64,000 nt of DNA, taken from assembly GCF_000428825.1 (NCBI RefSeq), contig NZ_AUAR01000001.1, positions 62,001-126,000 of the forward strand, in the 5' to 3' direction. The stretch comes from Desulfomicrobium escambiense DSM 10707. GTDB taxonomy: Bacteria > Desulfobacterota > Desulfovibrionia > Desulfovibrionales > Desulfomicrobiaceae. Made by a program: the position numbers and the translations under genes. The notes below the pieces were generated by a model, which had not been told where the DNA came from, made no database searches, and saw only the letters and a list, made by a program, of their open reading frames with translations. Shown here one piece after another: positions 8,296-17,272 of the stretch (its first letter is position 1; each line of letters starts with the position of its first letter).

Positions 8296-9252
8296 ATGGC
8301 TAGCCAGGAAGTTACAAAAAATTTATTCAGCGTGTCTTCGGCGCCGATATGGCACTGCGGAAGAACCGTCCGATCGACGATGCTGCATTCGCTGCTGGCT
8401 CTTCTGCCTGCCGCGATCATGGCAGTGTACCGTTACGGTTATGATGCGGTTGAAGTGATCGCCTGGGCGGGGCTTACGGCGGTCGTGACGGAATTCCTGA
8501 TGCAGAAGTGGATGGGTCAGGAATCGACTGCGGATGATTACAGCGCCTTGTTCGACGGCGTTGTCTTCGCGTTTCTTCTGCCGGCGACGGCCCCGGTCTG
8601 GATGGTGGTCATCGGCAGCGCCGTGACGGTCATCCTCGGCAGGATGGTCTTCGGCGGGTTCGGAGGCAGCCCGGTCTGCGCCCCGGCTATCGGCTGGGCC
8701 GTCTTGACGGTTTCCTGGCCGGACTTCATGGACCTCAACGGCATGCTCCTCAAATGGGATCTCGTCGAACCCTTGAGCGAACTCAAGTACTTCGGGGCCG
8801 ATGCAGTTTCGGGCATCTCCAACACGTCCCTGCTGCTCGGGAGCAATCTTGGAGCGCTTGGAGCCTCGCAGGTGCTGCTGGTGGCGTTGGGCGGCGTCTA
8901 CCTCCTGGCGACCAGGCAATTGCGCTGGTTCATCCCGGTTTCCTTTCTGGTAGGTGTGTTCCTCACTGGGCTGGTTTACAACATGATCGACCCGAAGCTC
9001 TACGCGCCGCCCCTGTTTCATCTCCTGTCCGGCGGGACCATGCTGGCCGCCTTTTTCCTGATGCCGTACCCGTCCTCCTCGCCCGTCTGGAAGCTGCCCA
9101 TGCTGCTGTATGGCCTGTTCGGAGGCGCCCTGCTGATCATCATCCGGACCTACGGCATTTATCCTGACGGGGCCGTCTTTGCTGTACTGCTGATCAATTT
9201 GTGCACTCCCCTTATCGATCTCATTCAACCCAAGCCCTTTGGGGGGAGGTAG
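8296..9252 (+). CDS. rnfD: Rnf complex subunit D
   Basis: 318-residue integral membrane subunit with about 8-10 hydrophobic helices, related to NqrB. RnfD proteins carry a covalent FMN on the Thr of an SGAT-type motif. Here the equivalent stretch reads DAVSGIS (Ser at residue 175), so the acceptor would be serine. The other landmarks are normal: N-terminal HCGRT region, FGGFGGSPVCAPAIGW loop and the C-terminal YGIYPDGAVFAVLLINL stretch. It sits 57 bases after rnfC and five bases before rnfG; AAAGGA precedes the start. Confidence 0.92.
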   Translation: MASQEVTKNLFSVSSAPIWHCGRTVRSTMLHSLLALLPAAIMAVYRYGYDAVEVIAWAGLTAVVTEFLMQKWMGQESTADDYSALFDGVVFAFLLPATAPVWMVVIGSAVTVILGRMVFGGFGGSPVCAPAIGWAVLTVSWPDFMDLNGMLLKWDLVEPLSELKYFGADAVSGISNTSLLLGSNLGALGASQVLLVALGGVYLLATRQLRWFIPVSFLVGVFLTGLVYNMIDPKLYAPPLFHLLSGGTMLAAFFLMPYPSSSPVWKLPMLLYGLFGGALLIIIRTYGIYPDGAVFAVLLINLCTPLIDLIQPKPFGGR

Positions 9253-9257
9253 TCGCC

Positions 9258-9839
9258 ATGATGGAAATCGTTCGCATGATTGTCGTTCTCTCGGCTATCA
9301 CGGGACTGTCCGGGTTTGTGCTGTCCGGCCTCAAGGTCTGGACCACGCCCATCATTGAAGAGCAGGTGCTCATGAACGTGCAGGGGCCGGCCTTGAAGAA
9401 GATTTTTCTTGAAGGCACCAACGACCCCATTGCCGACAGGAAGAAGATGCCCAAGCCCGGTGACGAGAGTCAGACGATCAACGTCTTTCCCTCGATCAAG
9501 GACGGCAAGCTCATCGCAGTGGCCATGGAGGCCGCGGGCAAGGGCTATGGCGGCGACGTGAACGTCCTCGTGGGCTTTGACGTGACCAAGGATACCATCC
9601 TGGGCATCGGCGTCACGACCCACAAGGAGACCCCTGGTCTGGGTTCGCGCGTTGCGGAGCCGGCCTTCACCAAGCAGTTCAAGAACCTCGCCCTGGACAA
9701 GGCCGCGCTCAAGAAGGACGGCGGCGGCATCGACGCCGTGTCCGGCGCGACCTTCTCCTCCATAGGCGCATCGGCTGCGGCCAAGCAGGCTGCGACATGG
9801 TACACAAGTCTCAAAGACTCCATCAAGACTTCCTGGTAA
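9258..9839 (+). CDS. rnfG: Rnf complex subunit G (FMN-binding)
   Basis: 193 residues. One N-terminal transmembrane helix (about 5-26) is followed by an extracytoplasmic FMN-binding domain. The covalent flavin site DAVSGATFSS is intact, with the acceptor Thr at residue 165, to be modified by the ApbE encoded at the end of the operon. Start ATG 9258 (MMEIVRMI) follows GGGGAGG. The upstream in-frame extension overlaps rnfD and is not needed. Confidence 0.93.
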   Translation: MMEIVRMIVVLSAITGLSGFVLSGLKVWTTPIIEEQVLMNVQGPALKKIFLEGTNDPIADRKKMPKPGDESQTINVFPSIKDGKLIAVAMEAAGKGYGGDVNVLVGFDVTKDTILGIGVTTHKETPGLGSRVAEPAFTKQFKNLALDKAALKKDGGGIDAVSGATFSSIGASAAAKQAATWYTSLKDSIKTSW

Positions 9840-9866
9840 CAGAAGATTTTTCTAAGGAGCTATAGA

Positions 9867-10586
9867 ATGGCCAGCTTGGTGCAAGAATTTACCAAAGGGT
9901 TGTGGAAGGAAATTCCGCCGTTCCGCCTGGTGCTGGGCCTGTGTCCGACACTGGCCGTGACGACCAACGCCGAGAACGGTCTGGGCATGGGCGCGGCGGT
10001 CGTCTTCGTGCTCGCCCTGTCCAACGTCATCATTTCCCTTGTGCGCAACATCATTCCCAAAAAGGTACGTATCGCCTGTTTCATCGCCATCGCGGCCTCG
10101 CTGGTCGTGGCGGTGGAGATGCTCATGCAGGCCTTCGCCTTTCCGCTGTATCAGCAGCTGGGCATCTTCGTGCCCCTCATCGTCGTGAACTGCATCATTC
10201 TCGGTCGCGCCGAGGCCTTTGCGGGCAAGAACCCGCCCCTGGCCTCCCTGGCTGACGGCCTGGGCATGGGCATCGGTTTCACCATGTCGCTGACCTTTCT
10301 GGGTGCGATCCGCGAAATCTTCGGCGCCGGAAAGCTGTTCGGCGTGGGCCTCTTCGGGCCGGATTTTCATCCCTTCACGTTCATGGTGCAGGCCCCGGGC
10401 GCGTTCGTGTGCCTCGGTCTCATTCTGGCGGGCATGAACTATCTGACCATCTGGCAGGCCAAGAGAAAGGGCGTGGAGCTTGACCCCAATTTCGACGCCG
10501 GATGCTCGGGATGCGGCGCCTGCAAGATGATGGACAAGATTGCCGCCCAGAAGAAGCTGGAACGCATGGAACCGGCCAAAGGCTAA
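9867..10586 (+). CDS. rnfE: Rnf complex subunit E
   Basis: 239-residue integral membrane subunit, homologous to RnfA and NqrD, with six predicted helices. RnfA and RnfE together bind an iron-sulfur centre in the membrane through conserved cysteines; LGLCPTLAVT and VVNCIILGRAEA are in place here. After the last helix there is an additional cytoplasmic tail with CSGCGAC (Cys 213, 216, 219) and about 20 charged residues. I cannot tell whether this tail binds metal. A good AAGGAG lies before the ATG. Confidence 0.92.
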   Translation: MASLVQEFTKGLWKEIPPFRLVLGLCPTLAVTTNAENGLGMGAAVVFVLALSNVIISLVRNIIPKKVRIACFIAIAASLVVAVEMLMQAFAFPLYQQLGIFVPLIVVNCIILGRAEAFAGKNPPLASLADGLGMGIGFTMSLTFLGAIREIFGAGKLFGVGLFGPDFHPFTFMVQAPGAFVCLGLILAGMNYLTIWQAKRKGVELDPNFDAGCSGCGACKMMDKIAAQKKLERMEPAKG

Positions 10587-10604
10587 CTCTAGGGAGAGTG
10601 ACTC

Positions 10605-11180
10605 ATGGAAATTTTCCTCCTTTTTATTTCAGCCATCTTCGTCAACAACATCCTGCTGGCGCAGTACCTTGGCAACTGTCCCTATCTGGGGTGCTCCAAG
10701 GAGAAAGGCGTCGCCATCGGCATGGGCGCGGCGGTTCTGTTTGTCACGGTCCTCGCGACGGTGATCACGTTTCTTTTTCAAAAGTACGTCATGGTGCCGT
10801 TCCATCTTCAATACCTGCAGACGATTTTCTTCATCCTCGTCATCGCGGCGCTGGTTCAGTTCGTCGAGATGTTCCTGAAGAAAATGGTGCCGCCCCTGTA
10901 CAAGTCCCTGGGCATCTTCCTGCCGCTGATCACGACCAACTGTGCCGTGCTCGGCGTGGCCATCCTCGTGCAGCGTCTGGAATTCGACCTCGTGACCGCA
11001 ACGCTGTACTCCATCGCCGCCTCGCTGGGCTTTCTGCTGGCGATCGTGCTGATGGCGGGCATCCGTGAGCGTTTCGCCGTGACGCGGATCCCGCGGTCCA
11101 TGCAAGGCGTCCCGAGCGGTCTGATCATGGCGGGGATCATGTCCCTGGCATTCCTGGCCTTCAAAGGCATGATAGCTTAA
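10605..11180 (+). CDS. rnfA: Rnf complex subunit A
   Basis: 191-residue integral membrane protein with six helices. It opens with the characteristic IFVNNILLAQYLGNCPYLG segment, and the second conserved cysteine motif TTNCAVLGVAI is near residue 110. Length matches the family (about 190-195). It is 18 bases after rnfE and 19 before rnfB, each with a purine-rich ribosome site. Confidence 0.95.
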   Translation: MEIFLLFISAIFVNNILLAQYLGNCPYLGCSKEKGVAIGMGAAVLFVTVLATVITFLFQKYVMVPFHLQYLQTIFFILVIAALVQFVEMFLKKMVPPLYKSLGIFLPLITTNCAVLGVAILVQRLEFDLVTATLYSIAASLGFLLAIVLMAGIRERFAVTRIPRSMQGVPSGLIMAGIMSLAFLAFKGMIA

Positions 11181-11199
11181 CGAAGCGGAGAGAGTACGT

Positions 11200-12081
11200 A
11201 TGATCATCGAGTCAGTTGTCTCCTTGTTTGGACTAGGCTTTGTCTCGGCCAGCGTTCTGTCCGTCGCTTCAAAGCTGCTCGCCGTGGAAGAGGACCCTCG
11301 CCTCGAGGTGGTTGTCGAGGCCCTGCCCGGCGCCAACTGCGGCGGCTGCGGTTTCGCCGGATGTGAGGCGTATGCCGCAGCGGTCATCAACGACCCGAGC
11401 ACGCCGCCGAACAAGTGCTGCGCCGGTGGCCCGGATGTGGCCAAGCGCATAGCCGAATTGACCGGCAAGGCCGCCGGCGACGCCGACCCGATGGTGGCCT
11501 TTCGTCGGTGCGTCAAGGTCGAGGGTAAGGTGGCCAAGAAGTTCGATTACTTCGGCATCCAGAGCTGTGCTGCGGCCAAGCTGGTCCAGGACGGCCCCGA
11601 CGCCTGCAAGTATTCCTGCCTCGGCTTCGGGGACTGCGTCCGGGCCTGCCCCTTCGACGCCATGTGGATCGAAGGCGACCTGGTACACATCTCTCCAGAA
11701 AAATGCACCAGCTGCGGCACCTGCGTGCGTACCTGCCCCAACTCCATTCTGGAGCTCATCCCCAGGCGTTCGCGCGTCATGGTCTTCTGTTCGTCCCAGG
11801 ACAAGGGCAAGGCCGTGAAGGACGTCTGCGAGGCCGGCTGCATCAGCTGCGGCGCGTGCATCAAGAAATGTCCGGCCCAGTGCATCACCATGGTCGACGA
11901 GCGTATCCACATCGACCACAAGGCGTGTCTGGCGTACGGCCCCTCCTGCGGGGAAGCCTGCGTCGAGAAGTGCCCGCGCGACATCCTGCGCTGCCTGAAC
12001 CCCGACATGATCTCCGCCGCCCCCGATACGGAGCCGGCCAGGTATCCTGATGAGTCCCATGTCGCGGACCTGCAAGCCTAA
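11200..12081 (+). CDS. rnfB: Rnf complex subunit B (polyferredoxin)
   Basis: 293-residue iron-sulfur subunit that accepts electrons from ferredoxin. One N-terminal membrane helix (about 5-28) is followed by the Fe-S domain with CGGCGFAGC near residues 48-56. A ferredoxin-like block then carries several CxxCxxCxxxCP motifs, including CTSCGTCVRTCP, CISCGACIKKCP and a last group CGEACVEKCP. The 30-residue tail after the last cluster has no recognisable motif. Position and order match rnfB of Desulfovibrio. Confidence 0.94.
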   Translation: MIIESVVSLFGLGFVSASVLSVASKLLAVEEDPRLEVVVEALPGANCGGCGFAGCEAYAAAVINDPSTPPNKCCAGGPDVAKRIAELTGKAAGDADPMVAFRRCVKVEGKVAKKFDYFGIQSCAAAKLVQDGPDACKYSCLGFGDCVRACPFDAMWIEGDLVHISPEKCTSCGTCVRTCPNSILELIPRRSRVMVFCSSQDKGKAVKDVCEAGCISCGACIKKCPAQCITMVDERIHIDHKACLAYGPSCGEACVEKCPRDILRCLNPDMISAAPDTEPARYPDESHVADLQA

Positions 12082-12108
12082 CCACGCCACAGAATCGGAG
12101 CAACGAAC

Positions 12109-13122
12109 ATGAAGCATGCGACTCAGATACACGACCGCCGGGCTTTCCTGAAAACTCTGGGCGTTCTCGCTGCCGGTGCGGCACTGGCTCCCGCCATCCG
12201 GGTTCTTCCGGCCTTCGCCGCGTCAGGGGTGATCAAAACGTCCGAACAGCGGATGCTCATGGGTACCTTCGTGAGCATGACGGTGCTCGCCCCGTCGCAG
12301 GGGCTCGGCGAGGAGGCCATTGGCCGCGCCTTCGCCGAGGTCGAGCGCCAGATCGGCATTTTCAGCCGTTTCGATCCGTCCACGGCCCTGTCCGCCCTCA
12401 ACCGCGACGGGCGTTTGAACGGCGCTCCCCAGGAACTTTTGGACGTCGTCGCCTTCAGCGGCGATCTGCACCGGCGTTCCTCCGGGAGGTTCGACGCGAC
12501 CATCGCCCCTGTGGTCAACCTGCTGGAGCGCAGTCACGGCAAGCCTGACGCCAAGGATCTGAAGGAGGCGTTGGCGCTGGTTGACGGTTCTCGGCTGCGC
12601 AGCAGCGGTTCCAACTTGCGTTTTGACGCCGCCGGTATGTCCGCGACCCTCGACGGCGTGGCCAAGGGCTTCATCGCCGACAGCGCGGCCGAAGCCCTGA
12701 CCACGGCCGGGGTAGCCAACTTCCTGATCGACGCCGGCGGCGATATCCGGGTGGGCGGCGCGTCCGACGGCCTGGTCCGTCCCTGGCGCGTGGCCATCGA
12801 GGATCCGGACAAGCAGGGCAACTATCCGGCGGTCATCGACATGAAGGCCGGCGCCGTGGCCACATCCGGCGGCTATGAGGTCTTCTTCGATCCGTCGAAG
12901 AAATCGCATCACCTGGTCGATCCGACCAATGGCGCCTCGCCGCAGTACGTACGCAGCGTCAGCGTGAAGGCCCCGACGGTCAAGGAAGCCGACGGCCTGG
13001 CCACGGCCCTGAGCCTCATGCACCCGCGCGAGGCCCTGCGCCTCACGGAGTCCCTGCCCGGACACGACTGCCTGCTGATCACCTCCACCGGAGCGCGCAT
13101 CTCGTCGTCCACCTGGGGCTGA
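12109..13122 (+). CDS. apbE: ApbE-type FAD:protein FMN transferase (RnfF)
   Basis: 337-residue flavin transferase that attaches FMN from FAD to Thr (or Ser) of RnfG and RnfD on the outer face of the membrane. The N terminus is a twin-arginine signal, DRRAFLKTLG followed by a hydrophobic run and a cleavage-like PAFAAS, so export by Tat is expected. The ApbE fold motifs are present: MGTFVSMTV, FSRFDPSTALSALN, LDGVAKGFIAD and the GGDIRVGG loop. It is the last gene of the rnf operon, 27 bases after rnfB, and a terminator follows. Confidence 0.94.
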   Translation: MKHATQIHDRRAFLKTLGVLAAGAALAPAIRVLPAFAASGVIKTSEQRMLMGTFVSMTVLAPSQGLGEEAIGRAFAEVERQIGIFSRFDPSTALSALNRDGRLNGAPQELLDVVAFSGDLHRRSSGRFDATIAPVVNLLERSHGKPDAKDLKEALALVDGSRLRSSGSNLRFDAAGMSATLDGVAKGFIADSAAEALTTAGVANFLIDAGGDIRVGGASDGLVRPWRVAIEDPDKQGNYPAVIDMKAGAVATSGGYEVFFDPSKKSHHLVDPTNGASPQYVRSVSVKAPTVKEADGLATALSLMHPREALRLTESLPGHDCLLITSTGARISSSTWG

Positions 13123-13143
13123 TCCCGCATCCCGCACGTTCTT

Positions 13144-13176
13144 GGAAAAGCCGGTTCTGCCGGCTTTTCCGTTTTC
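13144..13176 (+). terminator. Rho-independent terminator of the rnf operon
   Basis: An 11-bp perfect stem GGAAAAGCCGG/CCGGCTTTTCC (13144-13154 and 13160-13170) with a TTCTG loop is followed by GTTTTC, 21 bases after the apbE stop. Confidence 0.85.
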
Positions 13177-13397
13177 TTGGCCCCAGCACACCGCTCTGAT
13201 CCGGGCTCATCCATTTCCACGGCCATCTTCCCTTTATTCCGGCCTGTTTTCCCGTTATGCTGGTGCGAAGCGTCCCAAGACGCCTTGGAAGACGTCTCGG
13301 AAAATCTGCGGATTTCCATCCGCGGCTTTGGCATTGCGCCGCACGTGTCCCGGTCAGAGACTTTGTGCGCGGACACTCAGCAAATCATCATCCACGG

Positions 13398-15452
13398 ATG
13401 GGTACGAATATGGCTTCGAAATGGATCTTGCGTGCCGTGCTCGTTGCGGTTCTGGGCCTTGCCGCCCTTGCGGGCGTTCTTTTCTTCGGGATCGACCCCA
13501 ATGATTTCAAGCCGCAGATCGTGTCAGCCGTACGCGACAACACCGGCCGGGAATTGATCATCGACGGCGACCTCAAACTGGGCTTCTTCCCGTATCTGGC
13601 CGTATCGATAGATGGCGTGCAACTGCGCAACGGCCAGGGTTTCGAGGGGCCGTTCCTGACATTGAAGAACGCGCGCCTCAAGGCGCGGTTGTTCCCTCTT
13701 CTCCTGTCACGTCTGGAGGTCGTGGCCTTGGATGTCGACGGCCTGTCCGTTTTCCTCACCCGTGACGCTGACGGTCGCGGAAACTGGATGGATCTGGCCA
13801 CGCCGGAAGAGCCCTCGGGGGCCGCTGGCGGCGGTTCCATGTTGAAGCGCGACAAGCGGGTGCCGGCTCTGGCCTCGCTCATCGTGGACGGCCTGAGCGT
13901 TACCGAGGCGCGCGTGGTCTGGGACGACCGGCTCAAGGACAATCATTTCGACGTGAGCGGGATTCACCTGGACGTCTCGGATTTTGCCTTCGGGGAGCCG
14001 TTCGACGTGGATACCAGGGCCGCCGCGATCATCGGGGACATGAGCGGTGAGCTGGCTTTTTCAGCCAAGGCCGTCCTTGAACTGGACCGCCTTATGGCGG
14101 AGAAGCTGAACCTGACCGCGCGCCTCAGCGGGGAAGGGCTTCCGCAAAGTCCGGAAACCATCGCCCTGTCGGCCGACTATTTCTCCACGGACGGCCGTCT
14201 GGACAACGGTCGGCTGCAGGGGCTGGGGCTCGACGTGCGTTTCGCCACCAGACAGATGCCGGGCGCAGGCAGTGCGGGCAACATGGAGGTGGCTCCTTTC
14301 AGCCCCAAGGACGCATGTGCGCGCCTGCATCTCCCGCTTCCGGCTTTCCGTGATCCAACCGCCCTGGAGCGCATGGAGTTTTCGTGCGACTGGGCCGCCG
14401 TGGACGAGGGTGTCGAAGTTTCGGATCTTCGTCTTGTCCTGGACAATTCGACCATGCAGGGCGGCATTTCGGTGCAGGGGCGGAAGAACCCGTTCGTTTC
14501 CCTTGATTTGCGCGTGGACAGCCTGAACCTCGACCGATACCGCATCCGCTCGGCCGAAAGCGCCGGCCGGCCGTCGTCAGAAACGGGCGAACCCAGCACC
14601 CTGCCCATGCGCGAACTGCGGGCATTGAACGGCAACGCGACTCTGGCCGTTGGCGACCTGACCGCGGCCAATGTCCGCTGCACTGACGCCATACTTCGCG
14701 CACATGCCGCAGGCGGGCGGCTGGTCCTCGACGAGGTGGCGGCAAGCGCATACGGTGGACGGTTGAAGGCGTCTGGCGCTCTGGACGTCAGGACGGACAC
14801 CCCGGCGTATTCCTGGAGTCATGTGCTCTCCGGCCTGCAGATCGGCCCGTTGCTTGGGGCGTTGCATGGTCAGGAGTTCGTGACGGGCACTGCGGGCGGT
14901 TCGGCATCCGTCGAGACGAAAGGGCACGCCGTGCCGGTCTTGCTGCGCAACCTGGGAGGAACATATGATTTCAGGGTCGTGAACGGGGCGTTGAACGGCG
15001 TGAACATCGGCGCAAAGGTGCGTGACGGCATCCGGGCGTTGAAGGGGCAGTCCGCGGGCCTGGCGGAGCCGGAGCGGACGGTGTTTTCCGTGCTTTCGGG
15101 AAGCGGGAACATCGTGCAGGGGGTGGAGACGAGCCGCGACCTGCTGCTGTTGGCGCCGCGTTTTCGCATCACCGGCGGCGGCCAGACGGATCTGGTGCCC
15201 ATGGTCATGGACTATCGCCTCACGCTGCACCTCGATGGCAGCGAAGGGGCCTTTGACGAGGGCGCGCTCGGGTTGCGCAGTTTCCCCGTCCGCGTCAGCG
15301 GCCCTGTCCATGAACCGACCATAGCGCCGGACACCAACGCCGTGCTGCGAAGCCTCGGCCTGTCCGGCAGCAGGGCCGTGGGCGATGCCATCAAGGGTGT
15401 GGGTTCAGGCCTGAACAAGGGCCTGGAAGGGCTGAAGCAGCTGTTTAAATAG
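13398..15452 (+). CDS. AsmA-family protein
   Basis: 684 residues (680 if the second ATG at 13410 is used). One N-terminal helix (about 8-27, WILRAVLVAVLGLAALAGVLF) anchors a large periplasmic domain. The segment after it (FKPQIVSAVRDNTGRELIIDGDLKLGFFPYLA) is the hallmark N-terminal AsmA repeat. The C-terminal 200 residues match AsmA_2 (LGGTYDFRVVNGALNGVNI and the SGSGNIVQG stretch). AsmA-like proteins are tied to outer-membrane lipid transport and assembly. No strong Shine-Dalgarno is seen at either ATG. It is transcribed alone between the rnf terminator and the repeat region. Confidence 0.88.
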   Translation: MGTNMASKWILRAVLVAVLGLAALAGVLFFGIDPNDFKPQIVSAVRDNTGRELIIDGDLKLGFFPYLAVSIDGVQLRNGQGFEGPFLTLKNARLKARLFPLLLSRLEVVALDVDGLSVFLTRDADGRGNWMDLATPEEPSGAAGGGSMLKRDKRVPALASLIVDGLSVTEARVVWDDRLKDNHFDVSGIHLDVSDFAFGEPFDVDTRAAAIIGDMSGELAFSAKAVLELDRLMAEKLNLTARLSGEGLPQSPETIALSADYFSTDGRLDNGRLQGLGLDVRFATRQMPGAGSAGNMEVAPFSPKDACARLHLPLPAFRDPTALERMEFSCDWAAVDEGVEVSDLRLVLDNSTMQGGISVQGRKNPFVSLDLRVDSLNLDRYRIRSAESAGRPSSETGEPSTLPMRELRALNGNATLAVGDLTAANVRCTDAILRAHAAGGRLVLDEVAASAYGGRLKASGALDVRTDTPAYSWSHVLSGLQIGPLLGALHGQEFVTGTAGGSASVETKGHAVPVLLRNLGGTYDFRVVNGALNGVNIGAKVRDGIRALKGQSAGLAEPERTVFSVLSGSGNIVQGVETSRDLLLLAPRFRITGGGQTDLVPMVMDYRLTLHLDGSEGAFDEGALGLRSFPVRVSGPVHEPTIAPDTNAVLRSLGLSGSRAVGDAIKGVGSGLNKGLEGLKQLFK

Positions 15453-15614
15453 CGGGTTCGACCCGCCGGATTCCGGCCAAGCATTCTTCGGTTTGAGCGG
15501 GTGCTCTCCCACGCGAGAAACTTCGACATTCCAAGGGCAAAGGCGGACAAAGCATGGATCGCCGCGGCGAAGACGCCTCGCGATGACGGCTTCCAGCACA
15601 GAGATTTCGTCCGT
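15453..15614. other. Intergenic sequence after the AsmA gene
   Basis: No gene recognised. A short hairpin GCGGGT-TCG-ACCCGC sits directly after the stop codon, without a T-run. The rest has no repeat or promoter that I can support. Confidence 0.4.
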
Positions 15615-15682
15615 CCCATCATCCCCATGATAAACGGGTCAAGGGGCAAGCCCCTTGCGGGGCGCGGGGCGGAGCCCCGCAT
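15615..15682. repeat. 68-bp intergenic repeat, copy 1
   Basis: First of two near-identical direct copies (the other is 15731-15798), with two mismatches over 68 bases. Each copy begins CCCATCATCCCCATGATAAA. It carries one short hairpin, AAGGGGC-AA-GCCCCTT, and a second, GCGGGGC...GCCCCGC. The layout resembles dispersed REP-like palindromic elements rather than a coding repeat. Confidence 0.85.
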
Positions 15683-15701
15683 CTCTTCCTCTTCACCCCG
15701 C

Positions 15702-15730
15702 AAAAAAAGAAAGGCCGCTCACACGGCCTT
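15702..15730 (-). terminator. Terminator of the ispDF-gltX-cysS transcript
   Basis: On the minus strand AAGGCCG-TGTGAG-CGGCCTT is followed by a T-rich run (complement of 15702-15710). It lies 79-107 bases after the cysS stop, exactly between the two copies of the 68-bp repeat. Confidence 0.8.
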
Positions 15731-15798
15731 CCCATCATCCCCATGATAAACGGGTCAAGGGGCGAGCCCCTTGCGGGGCGCGGGGCAGAGCCCCGCAT
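15731..15798. repeat. 68-bp intergenic repeat, copy 2
   Basis: Second direct copy. It differs from copy 1 by A/G in the first hairpin loop and G/A in the second. It ends 10 bases from the cysS stop codon. Two such copies this close suggest duplication of a mobile REP-like element. Confidence 0.85.
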
Positions 15799-15808
15799 TT
15801 CTCATCCC

Positions 15809-17272
15809 CTACTCGACATCCCACTGCGCCCCCTGGGCCGTGTCCTGGATGGTCACGCCGAGGGCAAGGAGTTCGTCGCGGATGGCGTCGGAGCGGTCGA
15901 AATCCTTGGCGGCGCGCGCTTCCTGGCGCTCGGCGAGTCGCGCCTCGATGAGGGCGGTGTCGATCTGCTTGCGCCGGACGCGGCTGGACTTGAGCTGTGC
16001 CAGGAAGTCGGCGCTTGGCGTGAGGAAGAGGCCGAGGACTTCGCCCCAGCGCTCGAAGAGCTTGAGGGCGTGGCGCACGAGGTCGCGGCCCTGTTCGGAC
16101 TTCTTGAGGGATTTGTCCTCGAGGATGCGGTTGACGGTCTTCATGAGCACGAAGACGTGTCCCAGGGCGGCGGCGGTGTTCATGTCGTCGGCCATTGCCT
16201 CGTCCCACTTGGCTTCGAGGGCTGTGGATTCGACGACGATTTCGGCCGGCAGGGGGGAGTTGGTCCACTTGGTTCCGGCCACGTGGGCTTCGGCGGCGGC
16301 CTTGGTCAGGTAGACGCGCTTCAAGGCGCGTTCGGATTCTTCGAGGGCGTCGGCGGTGTAGTCCAGGGGGCTGCGGTAGTGCTTGGTGATGAGGAAGAAG
16401 CGTAGCACCTCGGGCAGGTAGTTGGCGAGAATGTCGCGGATGGTCACGAAATTGTTCAGCGATTTCGACATCTTTTCCGAGTTGATCTGCACGAACCCGT
16501 TGTGCACCCAGTAGCGCACGAACTGCTTGTCCGTGGCGGCCTCGGTCTGGGCGCGCTCGTTCTCGTGGTGGGGGAAGGCCAGGTCCTGGCCGCCGCCGTG
16601 GATGTCGAAGGGCAGGGGCAGGTAGCGTTCGCTCATGGCCGAGCATTCGATGTGCCAGCCGGGACGGCCGGGACCCCAGGGGCTCGGCCAGGACGGTTCG
16701 CCGGGCTTGGCGCCCTTCCACAGGGCGAAGTCGAGAGGGTCCTCCTTCTGTTCGCCGGGCTCGATGCGTGCGCCGGACTGGAGGTCCTCGATGTTGCGTC
16801 CCGAAAGCTTGCCATAGCTCTGGTAGGAGCGGACGCGGAAATAGACGTCGCCGTCGGCGGTGGAGTAGGCGTGACCCTTGGCGATGAGGTTTTCGCACAG
16901 GGCGATCATCTCGGCGATGTGTTCGGTGGCCTTGGGTTCGATGTCGGCGCGCAGGATGCCGAGGCGGTCCATGTCCTCGTAGAAGGCGTCGATGTAAGTG
17001 CGGGCGATGGTCTCGAAGTCAGAGCCTTCGCGGTTGGCGCGGTTTATGATCTTGTCGTCGATGTCGGTGAAGTTGCGCACGAAGGTCACGTCGAGGCCGA
17101 TGTAGCGCAGGTAGCGGACCAGGACGTCGAAGACTACGGCCGAGCGGGCGTGGCCGATGTGGCAGAAGTCGTAGGCCGTGATGCCGCAGACGTACATGGA
17201 GACGTGGCCGGGCTTGAGGGGGACGAATTCTTCCTTTTTCCTGGTGAGGCTGTTGTAGATCTGCATGCTCAT
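15809..17272 (-). CDS. cysS: Cysteinyl-tRNA synthetase
   Basis: 487-residue class I aminoacyl-tRNA synthetase charging tRNA-Cys. The first zinc ligand and HIGH motif are in [18 protein letters not shown] near residues 28-45. The zinc-site WHIECSAM segment is present, and KMSKSLNNF supplies the KMSKS loop. The C-terminal DALR-like anticodon domain is complete. Length is typical. Its ATG overlaps the gltX stop by four bases (ATGA), so the two are translationally coupled. Confidence 0.96.
   Translation of the reverse strand: MSMQIYNSLTRKKEEFVPLKPGHVSMYVCGITAYDFCHIGHARSAVVFDVLVRYLRYIGLDVTFVRNFTDIDDKIINRANREGSDFETIARTYIDAFYEDMDRLGILRADIEPKATEHIAEMIALCENLIAKGHAYSTADGDVYFRVRSYQSYGKLSGRNIEDLQSGARIEPGEQKEDPLDFALWKGAKPGEPSWPSPWGPGRPGWHIECSAMSERYLPLPFDIHGGGQDLAFPHHENERAQTEAATDKQFVRYWVHNGFVQINSEKMSKSLNNFVTIRDILANYLPEVLRFFLITKHYRSPLDYTADALEESERALKRVYLTKAAAEAHVAGTKWTNSPLPAEIVVESTALEAKWDEAMADDMNTAAALGHVFVLMKTVNRILEDKSLKKSEQGRDLVRHALKLFERWGEVLGLFLTPSADFLAQLKSSRVRRKQIDTALIEARLAERQEARAAKDFDRSDAIRDELLALGVTIQDTAQGAQWDVE

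Noticed and set aside
15615-15798. CRISPR array
   Set aside because: Only two copies of a 68-bp palindromic unit with a terminator between; no regular spacers and no cas genes.
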